NCBI GenBank assembly: GCA_021821465.1
Contig: JAKACM010000014.1
Span: forward strand, 1-64,000
Reading direction: 5' to 3'
Source of the DNA: Bacillota bacterium
GTDB taxonomy: Bacteria; Bacillota; Sulfobacillia; Sulfobacillales; Sulfobacillaceae
DNA: 64,000 nt
Below the pieces are notes generated by a model. The model was not told where the DNA came from, ran no database searches, and worked only from the letters and a program-made list of their open reading frames with translations. The translations under genes were made by a program, and so were the position numbers. Of the stretch, positions 46,663 to 54,794 are shown one piece after another. How positions within the stretch are numbered: position 1 is the first letter of the stretch; every line of letters begins with the position of its first letter.

Positions 46663-46851
46663 ATGGCACGTAAGATAAAACCCATCAATCCCGCGCAAAA
46701 GTATTGTTCGCCGCGGCAAGCGGCTTGGGTAATGGGTATTAGTGAATATTTACTATATCGGATGTACCATGTGGGACAGATTCCCGGAGCACGAGAAATA
46801 GGCGGCAGGATTCTCATTCCGGTTTCGTGGGTGATGGGTGAAGTTTCTTAG
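46663..46851 (+). CDS. Excisionase-like MerR/HTH_17 protein
   Basis: A 62-residue DNA-binding protein with the excisionase-type pattern SPRQAAWVMGISEYLLYRM and the wing GGRILIPVSWV. It may act as excision factor or as a regulator of the downstream helicase. The start follows GGGAGGTGAT. A related 65-residue copy is at 51034. The two share ARKxKPIxPxQKY at the start. Confidence 0.82.
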   Translation: MARKIKPINPAQKYCSPRQAAWVMGISEYLLYRMYHVGQIPGAREIGGRILIPVSWVMGEVS

Positions 46852-47104
46852 CGTTATAACTAAGTATAACCGGATCGACCGCGCTGGGGGGTTAATGTGG
46901 CGCCGGAACGCGGAGTAGCCGTTGGGGATGAATGGTTACTCTGCCGGGCGTTTTGATGAAAAAGGAAGATTTCATTTTCATCAATATTTGACACCGCGGA
47001 ACTGCCTTGATGTTCGCACCAAGGACTTAAAAAGTGCCCCGGGCGGATGGGTGACCGCAGCCCAGCATCCCCGATCCTTCTTTCTTTAGAAAAAGGAGGA
47101 TCAC
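46852..47104 (+). ncRNA. Structured leader A before the DnaB-like gene
   Basis: A 253-base untranslated region. GGGGATG (46924-46930) can pair with CATCCCC (47066-47072). Between them CCTTG...CAAGG (47005-47009, 47020-47024) forms a hairpin with a TTCG tetraloop. GATCCTTCTTT (47073-47083) pairs with AAAGGAGGATC (47092-47102), which contains the ribosome site; the stem is 11 bp with one G-U and the loop 8 bases. The conserved start CGGATCGACC is at 46871. A 7-codon frame from 46895 may be a leader peptide. Leader B at 51232 has the same plan, which supports a real cis-acting RNA. The regulator is unknown. Confidence 0.7.
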
Positions 47105-48481
47105 ATGAACGAGAACGATGAAAAAAACACCCCCGTATCAGCGGGAGTGAGCGAGTCGAACAACTCTACCGAAACCATAGCACAAGCCCAACAAAATCGC
47201 AAGAAGCATGCGCTGGAAACTCTCGCCATTGGGCTGCTAAACCAAGCAGCCCAGCCGGACGGCGGCGATCCCCAAGTCGCCCGGCGGGCGATCCAAAAAG
47301 CGCAACTCCTGTTAAAATCCCAGCCTCAGCCACTCCCCCGAGGCCAAACCATCCAAGAAATTTGGGCGGCGATGGCCCAAGTGCCGGCGGCAATTCCAAC
47401 AATAAAGGCATTACAAGGAGTGTTGGCGACAATTCAGTACGAACCAGGCTTGAACATTATTGCCGCCCCAACAAGCGCAGGTAAAACCTCTTTGATTATC
47501 CAGCAAGTGTTGGAATGGCTGTTGGATCCACAAAGCATAGGTACCATCCTGTTCTGGTCCGCCGAAACGTCGCGATCCAAGGTGTGGGCTAAACTCTGGG
47601 CTAGCCAGGCTAGCACATTGCAAACGACCGGAAGAGCGCCGATCGGCATGCACACTGTGCTGGATGCCGCTCGCGGCAAGTGGCAAGGGGCAGTGCCTTT
47701 CGAAATTTTACAGGCGCAAAAAATGATGGATCCCGTGTCCAAACGGTTAATCGTGCTGGACGAAACCGTGACGGCTTGGGAACTTATCGAGATGGCACGA
47801 CGCTTTGCAGACGAAAGCCCGGACGGGCTCTATGCACTCGTGATCGACTATATCCAAGAATTGCCCGCTGTGCCGGAGAATCACCCTATGTATATGCGTT
47901 TGCAGAGCTCACGGGAGTTAGAGGTGGGGATTGTCGCACGAATGTTTCGTGAGTTTGGGCATGAGTATGGAGTACCCGTACTGTCGGCGGCCCAATTTAA
48001 CCGGACCGTGAACAAAAACACGGACTATGTCCCGGATCTGCAACAATTAAGGGAAAGCGGGCGGATTGAGCAAAATGCCACACTGGTATTGGGATTAAGA
48101 AACGAAACGATGTCGGGTACCAATGGCGATCAAGCTCAGCACAACGGCAGTGTAGCCTCAACCAAAACGTACACCATGTTTGACGCCAAACAGTTAGACG
48201 CCGCAAGGGGCGGGGCCATGGCAACGGTGCGGACGGAACTGGGTCAGGATTGGATCCTGCTCGAAGCGTTCGTGCTAAAAAACCGCGAGTGGGGCGGGGT
48301 GGGCACGGTGATTCCCATGGGTTTTCAGCCCGCATCAGGACGGATTGAGCCGTTGCCATTTCGACTGCTATCAGGAGGAGGAAAGGGTGGGAACAAGAGC
48401 AAGGGTAGCAATAATGGCCCCACAGCAAAGACACAACCGCAGGAGGATCACGATGATGACGACTACTTCGGGCGCGCGTAA
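47105..48481 (+). CDS. DnaB-like RecA-fold helicase
   Basis: A 458-residue protein with a disordered N-terminal 110 residues and a RecA-fold core. Walker A APTSAGKTS is at 121-129, the Walker B Asp is at 248 (ALVIDYIQEL), AAQFNR at 295-300 and RESGRIEQNA at 316-325 match the DnaB H4 region. It would unwind the element's DNA during replication. The usual N-terminal DnaB domain is replaced by a different region. Its ribosome site is inside the SD-covering hairpin of leader A. Confidence 0.8.
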   Translation: MNENDEKNTPVSAGVSESNNSTETIAQAQQNRKKHALETLAIGLLNQAAQPDGGDPQVARRAIQKAQLLLKSQPQPLPRGQTIQEIWAAMAQVPAAIPTIKALQGVLATIQYEPGLNIIAAPTSAGKTSLIIQQVLEWLLDPQSIGTILFWSAETSRSKVWAKLWASQASTLQTTGRAPIGMHTVLDAARGKWQGAVPFEILQAQKMMDPVSKRLIVLDETVTAWELIEMARRFADESPDGLYALVIDYIQELPAVPENHPMYMRLQSSRELEVGIVARMFREFGHEYGVPVLSAAQFNRTVNKNTDYVPDLQQLRESGRIEQNATLVLGLRNETMSGTNGDQAQHNGSVASTKTYTMFDAKQLDAARGGAMATVRTELGQDWILLEAFVLKNREWGGVGTVIPMGFQPASGRIEPLPFRLLSGGGKGGNKSKGSNNGPTAKTQPQEDHDDDDYFGRA

Positions 48482-49343
48482 ACAAGGCCGCGGCAAAAAC
48501 CTCAAATTTTATCGCAACTTTTACAAAAATCCTCGGAAACGGCAAGTACCTGTGGGACCCGCGATTGCCCCTGCGCTTATATCCCGTACAGCGGTATTCC
48601 AACCCAAATTTAAAAACATCCAAAACGGTACCTGGACTTGGGCAACAGCTTGGGGGACGGTGACCGTAAGCGGTAGGCTGGGAGCTTTGCATCGCAAGGT
48701 GCTCGACGCGATTTTCGCGTCGGCGATCAAAACTAAACGGATCCCCGAAACCGGCGGACAAATGATGGTGATTGATCCTTATCGTGTTGCCAAACTCACG
48801 GGCACGTCCAAAAGTCATCCGCAATGGCTCAAGACCATACTCCAAGACATGCAAAATGCGACCGTGACGATTGTCAACAAAACCAATGGCGATCAATATT
48901 GGAGACACATCATTTCAGACATTTGGCTGTCTCAACACCCGGCGGAGATGCCGGGTGGAGCCCTGACGGGCCAACGTGCGTTATTTGTCGTGACGATCAG
49001 CCCAGGCTGGATGCAAATTTATGACACCTCCCTAGTAATGCGGTATCGCAACGTACTGCCGATCTTGGCCGCAATTGAAAGCGGAGCAACCTATGCGCTA
49101 GCACTTCACGTTTTAACGCACTCGGGCGGTTGCTTTGCTGTCGATAACCTTTTGCAAACCGTAGGGGTGGAGTGGGCGGAGATGTCCCGCCAACGGCGGC
49201 ACACCATCTTGCAGGAAATAAAAAACGCCGAACCCCAACTGAAAAAGCTGGGCATGGAGCTTTACACCCAATCGGATGGACAACTCATGGTTAGCTACCA
49301 TCCCACCGGTGACGTGTCGTTTGCTAGTCCAACGAAAAAATAA
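48453..49343 (+). CDS. Probable replication initiator (winged-helix)
   Basis: About 296 residues from ATG 48453, six bases after AGGAGG and 29 bases inside the helicase gene. VSGRLGALHRKVLDAIF and VLTHSGGCFAVDNLLQTVGV resemble the winged-helix domains of RepA/TrfA-type initiators. No catalytic motif is visible. The position after a helicase and before a gene-free area with a hairpin supports a replication role. This is the least certain replication gene. Confidence 0.5.
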   Translation: MMTTTSGARKQGRGKNLKFYRNFYKNPRKRQVPVGPAIAPALISRTAVFQPKFKNIQNGTWTWATAWGTVTVSGRLGALHRKVLDAIFASAIKTKRIPETGGQMMVIDPYRVAKLTGTSKSHPQWLKTILQDMQNATVTIVNKTNGDQYWRHIISDIWLSQHPAEMPGGALTGQRALFVVTISPGWMQIYDTSLVMRYRNVLPILAAIESGATYALALHVLTHSGGCFAVDNLLQTVGVEWAEMSRQRRHTILQEIKNAEPQLKKLGMELYTQSDGQLMVSYHPTGDVSFASPTKK

Positions 49344-49355
49344 GGAGGAACCCAT

Positions 49356-49412
49356 ATGAGCGGGATGTCAACCCATATGAGCGGGTTTGTAGTAGTAACT
49401 AGCAATAGCTAG
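49356..49412 (+). CDS. Possible 18-residue small protein or leader peptide
   Basis: ATG 49356 lies seven bases after AGGAGG, directly after the initiator stop. The frame encodes MSGMSTHMSGFVVVTSNS and stops at 49410-49412, one base before an 11-bp hairpin. Its first half repeats itself (ATGAGCGGG twice). The strong ribosome site is the only support. Confidence 0.35.
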   Translation: MSGMSTHMSGFVVVTSNS

Positions 49413-49444
49413 GGGCCTCCGGCTTCTAAAGTCGCCGGAGGCCC
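49413..49444. repeat. 11-bp perfect hairpin
   Basis: GGGCCTCCGGC (49413-49423) and GCCGGAGGCCC (49434-49444) are separated by ten bases. No T tract follows, so it may be an attenuator or replication hairpin rather than a standard terminator. Confidence 0.6.
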
Positions 49445-50188
49445 AGGACCAAGACCCCCAAAAGGGGAAGAAGAAATGTGGCCTGCTACTTTCTTTCCTC
49501 ATATAGGTATGGTTTGCCAGGACGGAAAAACCTTGCGATTGCGAGATTTTTTTCTGCCCTGTTGGCCGATGGGGCATCTCTGCCCTGTCACCCTGAGGTG
49601 TCCTGATGTCACTGTGGAGTGACAGCATGACTTACGCTGCAGCCGTCATCCAGGCACAAGACGCGATGGACACGTGGCTATATGGACATCGGGCGTTGGG
49701 GTATGCCATTCCGCAACCCGATTGGTATCAGGCTACGGAGAATGGACCACGGCACCCACTACGGCACGCCGAGAGACCATGATATCAATGTTGAGGCGGT
49801 CGTCGCGTACCAGCAAGTTTGGTTATTTAACACCAACCAACCAAGACATGCAGACAGAGGTCACGATCGATGACTGCGACGAAGCGGGTTACCTCACCGC
49901 CCAAACGGTCTGGATGTTCCCCTTGCCACCGCGGCCGAAGCCACCGTGGCTCGTCTAAGTCTAAGCGCATGGTTCGCATGGTTTCCCCAGAGGATTTTGA
50001 GAAAACCATGCACCAAACCATGCGGCCGGAAAGCGGCCACTGGAGCGAGTTTCAGAGGTCGTTAGCACTACTACGCATGGTTTGCATGGTTTTGTTAAAA
50101 TAGCCCACGGGCCGCAGAACGGGCCGCAGGAAATCGGCCAACGTTCACAGCATGCCCCAGGACGGAACCTGACCACCCTTACGTGGAA
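49445..50188. other. Gene-poor stretch in the mobile element
   Basis: A 51-codon frame at 49627-49782 and continuing similar stretches in the other two frames up to 49958 suggest a decayed gene. Two CGGGCCGCA repeats lie at 50108 and 50120. No other gene is supported. Confidence 0.4.
49627..49782 (+). CDS. Possible small or decayed gene
   Basis: ATG 49627 with GGAG ten bases upstream gives 51 residues (AAVIQAQDAMDTWLYGHRAL in part). Protein-like stretches then shift frame (YGTPRDHDINVEAVVAYQQ), so the full gene may be frameshifted. No family is recognised. Confidence 0.3.
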   Translation: MTYAAAVIQAQDAMDTWLYGHRALGYAIPQPDWYQATENGPRHPLRHAERP

Positions 50189-50216
50189 TAAAAAAGCAGC
50201 CCGGAATCCTTCCGGG
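50189..50216 (-). terminator. Terminator of the second XRE gene
   Basis: On the reverse strand CCCGGAA and TTCCGGG form a 7-bp stem with a three-base loop, followed by CTGC and T-rich sequence. Confidence 0.75.
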
Positions 50217-50251
50217 CCTCACGGGCCGCAATGACGGGCCGCAGGAAAGAT

Positions 50252-50836
50252 CTAGTTCCGGAGCGCCAACGCCAAGGGCACAGCCACCCATTCCGTATCG
50301 CTGCCCCCGCGTAAATGACCGCGAAGCAAGCCCACTATCTCTAAACCGCCCGGCGCCGGGGACTGAGGCAATGCCTGCGCAAGCTCGGGCTCCATAGGTT
50401 CCGGTTGCGCAAAGTCCAAGTGGAGACCATCAGTCGCCACCAATAGCCAATCCACCAGGAGGCCGTCTTCTGCCGCAACCGCCCATTCAAACCGTTCAGA
50501 CCGACTTTTTGGACCCCAAATACCTTCCCATGTTTCTGCGTCCATGCCTTTCTGTTCCCATGCAGTCGCAGTATGTAACACCAATTGCAACATGGACGTG
50601 CGGTAAGCATAGATTAAATCCCAATACACTTGCTCTTGGGCTGATGGGGCCTCCCCGACCAAACTCAGAAGTTGCGGTGAGAGCTTTTGTGGAGGTCGGC
50701 GTCGTCCAGTTTCCACCGCCAAAATACTGCTCGCAGACATGGCTCCTTGCAGCAGTCGTGCGGACGATACAGCAGAAAGACCTTGGGACTCTCGAGCTGT
50801 TCGCAGTACGTGCCCCCAAAATCGATGTAGTGTCAC
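50252..50836 (-). CDS. XRE-like transcriptional regulator
   Basis: A 194-residue protein with an N-terminal helix-turn-helix (residues 5-50: LSAVSSARLLQGAMSASSIL, ETGRRRPPQ). The C-terminal half is unrecognised. It is divergent from an excisionase-like gene, repeating the arrangement at 45726-46851. The two XRE proteins are alike in layout but not clearly related outside the HTH. Confidence 0.7.
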   Translation of the reverse strand: MTLHRFWGHVLRTARESQGLSAVSSARLLQGAMSASSILAVETGRRRPPQKLSPQLLSLVGEAPSAQEQVYWDLIYAYRTSMLQLVLHTATAWEQKGMDAETWEGIWGPKSRSERFEWAVAAEDGLLVDWLLVATDGLHLDFAQPEPMEPELAQALPQSPAPGGLEIVGLLRGHLRGGSDTEWVAVPLALALRN

Positions 50837-50903
50837 GAATCATCGTCTCCTTTGCGTTGTGTTCGATAAAATATCGTTCAACTACACCAACAATATCACA
50901 CAC

Positions 50904-50980
50904 ATACTTACTATGAAAGTACTTGACACAATTACTGTGACATTATATTATGAATAAGGACGCACGCACAAAGTAAGTAT
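50904..50980. promoter_or_regulatory. Promoter flanked by an inverted operator pair
   Basis: TTGACA (50923-50928) and TATTAT (50946-50951) have a 17-base spacer. ATACTTAC (50904-50911) and GTAAGTAT (50973-50980) flank the promoter as an 8-bp inverted pair and may bind the divergent XRE protein. Confidence 0.6.
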
Positions 50981-51033
50981 CGGACTTTGACAACTAAATC
51001 GTTCTAACAAAATCCCCCGGGAGGTGCAAAAAA

Positions 51034-51231
51034 ATGGCACGCAAACCGAAACCGATCGACCCTGAACAAAAATACCTCAGTCCACGTCAGGCCGCGAGAG
51101 TGTTAGGAATTAGCGAATTCTTGATTTACCGGGAAGTTGCGGCCGGCACTGTGCCGCACCGCAAAATTGGTACGCGAATTTTGATTCCCGTGAGTTGGGT
51201 GTCCGGTGAGTTGGGAAATAAGGTTATTTAA
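51034..51231 (+). CDS. Excisionase-like MerR/HTH_17 protein, second copy
   Basis: A 65-residue homologue of the protein at 46663. SPRQAARVLGISEFLIYREV and TRILIPVSWVSGEL cover the helix-turn-helix and wing. GGGAGGTG precedes the ATG. It may control excision or the downstream primase-helicase. Confidence 0.82.
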   Translation: MARKPKPIDPEQKYLSPRQAARVLGISEFLIYREVAAGTVPHRKIGTRILIPVSWVSGELGNKVI

Positions 51232-51462
51232 TCAATGTCGAAACATTCGGATCGACCCGGCGGGGGATATGTGTATGCGTCAATCGGGGCGGAAGCTGTG
51301 GGGATGAACAGCACCAAACCGGACGCATTTTTTAAACACGCGGGACTGCCTTGCTTGTGATGTGAAAAGCGAGGACTTTTATAGAAGACGCCCCACCGGG
51401 AAGTGCGGCCGCCGCAGCCGTCGCATCCCCGATCCTCTTTTTTTAAACAAAAGGAGGATCCT
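51232..51462 (+). ncRNA. Structured leader B before the primase-helicase gene
   Basis: A 231-base region homologous in plan to leader A. CGGATCGACC is at 51248. GGGGATG (51300-51306) can pair with CATCCCC (51424-51430). CCTTGCTT (51349-51356) pairs with AAGCGAGG (51367-51374), whose sequence differs from leader A but keeps pairing. GATCCTCTTTT (51431-51441) pairs with AAAGGAGGATC (51450-51460), covering the ribosome site with an 11-bp stem and 8-base loop. A 12-codon frame from 51269 ends at 51307, inside the GGGGATG arm, so a translating ribosome could open the long-range pairing. The mechanism is inferred. Confidence 0.7.
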
Positions 51463-53223
51463 ATGAAGAACGAAAACGAACAGCAAAAGCAAAACGCTCC
51501 CGTGATGGCGGGGGTGGACGAGCAGAAGATTCCTATTGAGAACAGTACCGCACAAGACCAGGAATCAGGCAAGAATGCTGATGAGCAGCGCGACGTGACT
51601 CAAAATAATGTGGCTCAGGTGACGTTGCCGGGCGACACCAAACCCGACTGGCTTCAGTCGCTCAGAGCGCATATGGACGAGATGATTCACTGGTCCGGTG
51701 AGAAAAATCCCAAACCTGCGCTGGTGCCCGTGGCCGCCGGACAAATCCTTAATCAAATCGCCCCGGTCCGATGGTTAGGCGACAATGTCATGGTGTACAT
51801 TGCGGCAATAGGGCACTGGACGCCGGCACGTTATTTGCTTACGCAAACATTGACCGAATTTGTGCCGGAGCTTTACCCTACATGGGGACTTAAACAAGCC
51901 AAAGAGATTCTGGAACATGCCGGGGTGCTGAGCGGAGACTATGTTCACCGCGATCAACCGAATCGAGCCGAACTGATCGCGAAAACCTGGGATGCTCAAC
52001 CGTACATTACTTTCCAGAATGGAGATTTGTATGTGCCGGACCTGAAACTGGTCGATCACGACCCCGGACACCTCACCACATGGGCTGTACCATGCGACTG
52101 GGATCCGAACGCACACAGTGCTAAGGTGGATCAGTTTCTTCGGAGTGCCATTCCGGATCGTGTAGGGCGGCGGAATTATTTGGCTTTTCTCGGCTATGCG
52201 CTCGCACGATATGACACCTCTCAACACATGTTCATTTATCTGAAAGGACACGGCAGTAACGGAAAATCTCTCGCACTAAAACTGAATCGCCGGTTGTTCG
52301 GCGCGTACTGGTCGAACACCAGCCTCGAAAAACTCGTAGGCAGCCGGTTTGGGGCAGCGAACCTCGTGTTCAGCGCCCTCAATTTCGTCGGGGATCAAGA
52401 CGCGGTGTTTTTATCGAATACTTCGCTGCTTAAGGAGCTCACGGGGTTCGACGCAATTGAAACCGAGAAGAAATTTCGCGATGCTTTTGCGTTCATCGCC
52501 AAAACCAAGCTGATGTTCGCCGTGAACGGCTTGCCGAAAACCAAAGATGTGAGCCATGGTTTTTTCCGCCGTCCCCTTATTATTGAATTCCCCATCATCT
52601 TTCGCCAGAATGACGCCTATGAAGAAAACTTGCTGTCAGACGACACGGTAGTGCAAGCGCTAGCGGTGCAAGCGATCCGAGACTACCGTGCCATGCTAAA
52701 ACATGGGGGATTTTGGATGGAGGGACGGACCCAACAACTCCTCGAAGAATACCGAGCCGACAACGATGTGGTATATGCTGCGGTCAAAGATGGCTTGATC
52801 TCTGGAGATCCGGATGGACAAATAGAGCGCTGGGCACTTACGCTTTTGATAAATTTCTACGGAGCTGAGCGCGAAAACCAAAAACTCAGCCAATCCGTGA
52901 TCAAAGAACGGTTGGGCCACGCCGGGCTGTCGGTGGTCGCAAAACGGGCCGCCACGGGAGACCGCGCATGGTATGTTCACGGAATCAGCATTGATGGCCA
53001 ACAAGCTCGTGCCTTGGTGGATCGCGCAGCCACCACGGGCATCGATGGACAGCCAACGGTAAACACCGGGAACGGGAAACGCAAATCCGTCGCGGAATTT
53101 CTGAAAGCGTTGAGAGTGGATCTGAAAGCATTGAGAGCCGATGATCCGGATCAAGTAACCGACCCCGAAATTGCGTCGGCCTTGGGAGGCCGCGGGAAGG
53201 GAGGAGACAGCACATGGATATAA
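51463..53223 (+). CDS. P4/D5-type primase-helicase (SF3)
   Basis: A 586-residue replication protein. The SF3 helicase core has Walker A GHGSNGKS at 262-269, FVGDQDA near 308-314, the sensor Asn355 in FAVNGLPKTKD and arginines in GFFRRPLIIEFP. The region before it matches the D5_N domain of phage and plasmid primases. The first 20 residues (NENEQQKQNAPVMAGVDE) resemble the start of the DnaB-like protein at 47105. The start is ATG 51463 in the SD-hairpin of leader B. Confidence 0.88.
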   Translation: MKNENEQQKQNAPVMAGVDEQKIPIENSTAQDQESGKNADEQRDVTQNNVAQVTLPGDTKPDWLQSLRAHMDEMIHWSGEKNPKPALVPVAAGQILNQIAPVRWLGDNVMVYIAAIGHWTPARYLLTQTLTEFVPELYPTWGLKQAKEILEHAGVLSGDYVHRDQPNRAELIAKTWDAQPYITFQNGDLYVPDLKLVDHDPGHLTTWAVPCDWDPNAHSAKVDQFLRSAIPDRVGRRNYLAFLGYALARYDTSQHMFIYLKGHGSNGKSLALKLNRRLFGAYWSNTSLEKLVGSRFGAANLVFSALNFVGDQDAVFLSNTSLLKELTGFDAIETEKKFRDAFAFIAKTKLMFAVNGLPKTKDVSHGFFRRPLIIEFPIIFRQNDAYEENLLSDDTVVQALAVQAIRDYRAMLKHGGFWMEGRTQQLLEEYRADNDVVYAAVKDGLISGDPDGQIERWALTLLINFYGAERENQKLSQSVIKERLGHAGLSVVAKRAATGDRAWYVHGISIDGQQARALVDRAATTGIDGQPTVNTGNGKRKSVAEFLKALRVDLKALRADDPDQVTDPEIASALGGRGKGGDSTWI

Positions 53224-53690
53224 TACAGTCTCGAAAATTGGACTGGACGGAGCTCGGTGCGGGCTCCGTCCCTTGTCGGACCTGCCGCGCCTTTTTAAGG
53301 CAGCTGCGCGAAAACGGGCATACCCTCGCCCTGCACGAAGATTTCGCGCATACTGTGCATTTAGAAATTCGCCCCCAGGTGCGGCCCGCCATGAAACACG
53401 CTTTGGAACAGCACAAGGACCATCTCATCGCCACTTTAATTATGATCAGCATCCCCCAAACACTGTCCGTCGAACGAGGACGATTGGCGCTGAACGGAAG
53501 TTGGCAGTGGGAAGTCATTCAAGAACACACCACGACTTATGCCACCGCGGACAGCGAATGGGATACGTTATTGCGGCAGATCGGTCACTGGGGGGATGGA
53601 CACACAGCCTACCGGGCTGTGTGGGCCGCTGCCGGCGAAACGCGCCGATCCGCCAATTTTCCTCCGGTGTCCCAAAAGTCCCATGCGTAG
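53214..53690 (+). CDS. Hypothetical protein after the primase-helicase
   Basis: A 158-residue protein of no recognised family. It begins CRTCRAFLRQL near residue 22, a CxxC pair that might bind metal. The start overlaps the primase stop by ten bases, so it is translationally coupled. The last codons run into the repeat region. Confidence 0.6.
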   Translation: MDIIQSRKLDWTELGAGSVPCRTCRAFLRQLRENGHTLALHEDFAHTVHLEIRPQVRPAMKHALEQHKDHLIATLIMISIPQTLSVERGRLALNGSWQWEVIQEHTTTYATADSEWDTLLRQIGHWGDGHTAYRAVWAAAGETRRSANFPPVSQKSHA

Positions 53691-53696
53691 ATTGTC

Positions 53697-53966
53697 CGTC
53701 CCAGGATTCGTATCCGTCCTGGGATTCGTCCCCGGATCCGTCCCCGGATTTAAATCGCGCAAAGGCGCACGGTGTAACGGATACAGCCGATCCGTCCTGA
53801 CGTCCCAGGATTTTCGGGCTTTCTTATTGATTTTTTTTCGGACCCACGACTGAAAAATTTTCTAACCCCTCCCAAAATCCTAGGACGGCCTGGGACGGCC
53901 ACAGGACAAGGGTTTCGGCCAGGACGGATCCCGGGACGAATCCTGGGACGAGTGAATCCTGGGACG
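53697..53966. repeat. Iteron-like repeat cluster, candidate origin
   Basis: Units of CGTCCCAGGATTCGT type occur at 53697, 53715, 53727, 53739 and 53801. The reverse orientation (AATCCTGGGACG type) occurs at 53876, 53928, 53939 and 53955, with shorter CCTGGGACG/CCAGGACG copies between. The two sets flank an AT-rich stretch at 53820-53880. The layout next to a replication gene suggests an origin, but function is inferred. Confidence 0.6.
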
Positions 53967-54386
53967 TGAGCCGCTGAGAACCTGGACCAGGGACACCTAA
54001 AAGGGGAAAAGATCTGTCTTAACGAGGGATCCGTCGTAGAAAGTCAGGATCCTGCGAATAGAAAAACCCCCACGGGAGCCCGGATAGATTCTTGTCCCCT
54101 TGCAGGAGGTCTTTTATGCTCGGAACCCTCGATGCTCTGTCAGGGTTTCAGGGTATCGGGCCGTTGGCGCATTATGGCGCATTCTGCGCCGACAAAGGCA
54201 CCTGATGGTCATTGTGACGGGTTTTTCCTTGACCTGGTGTGATCGATTGGACGACCTGGGGTCATGGACGTGCATCTTCTGACCGTGACGACATCCCGGG
54301 TTCTATGAAGTTTCCTTCACAAGGCATCCTCGAAGGGGAGACAGAAGGTGGGCAGGTGCCGGGTTCTTACGAACAGCAAAAGTGCC
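53967..54386. other. Region between the repeats and the HEPN operon
   Basis: Apart from the possible 29-codon gene at 54116 no gene is supported. The remaining sequence has no strong hairpin. The HEPN gene ends at 54387 from the other strand. Confidence 0.4.
54116..54205 (+). CDS. Possible 29-residue small protein
   Basis: ATG 54116 lies seven bases after GCAGGAGG. The frame encodes 29 residues (LDALSGFQGIGPLAHYGAFC inside). Its stop overlaps a further ATG at 54205. The evidence is the ribosome site only. Confidence 0.3.
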   Translation: MLGTLDALSGFQGIGPLAHYGAFCADKGT

Positions 54387-54794
54387 TTATGGATTGGAGC
54401 CCCATATTCCCGGCAATTTTTCGATTTCGCCTATGGTTTTTTGCGCCAGGGATACGGTGCCAGCGGCCGCGGCCGCTGTAATCCGTTTTGAATCGTGGTA
54501 GTCAGCATGGACTCGCCTGGTCTTGAGCGTGGCGAGAGATTGACCGATGGTATTGACCGGGGGTTGTGTCTTCGTTTGGTACCAATCAATTACCGCTTGA
54601 TGCTGGCTTTTTGTAGGTTTGAATGAGGGGTCCAGTTGCTTAGCTATTTTGAACGCCACATGATAGGTGGCATAATAAGCCCGACTGATGGCCGTTCTGT
54701 AGGTGCTTTCCATAGAAACACCCTGGATGGTGAGCGCTTGGTTGATCATTTTATCGGCCAGGTTGAGAAACTCATTCCAGTCAAACTTCGGCAT
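54387..54794 (-). CDS. HEPN-domain protein, possible RNase
   Basis: A 135-residue helical protein. YRTAISRAYYATYHVAFKIA (residues 32-51) is the HEPN core, and R94 to H100 (RVHADYH) fits the Rx4-6H motif of HEPN ribonucleases. HEPN proteins act as RNA-cleaving toxins or in defence. It is the third gene of a reverse operon and overlaps the middle gene by 14 bases. Confidence 0.75.
   Translation of the reverse strand: MPKFDWNEFLNLADKMINQALTIQGVSMESTYRTAISRAYYATYHVAFKIAKQLDPSFKPTKSQHQAVIDWYQTKTQPPVNTIGQSLATLKTRRVHADYHDSKRITAAAAAGTVSLAQKTIGEIEKLPGIWGSNP

Noticed and set aside
53171-53853. Alternative frames through the repeat region
   Set aside because: They read through iteron-like repeats and give Arg/Pro-rich products; the frame 53214-53690 couples better to the upstream gene.
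54461-54478. 18-bp GC palindrome in the HEPN gene
   Set aside because: It encodes a run of alanines, so codon repetition explains it.
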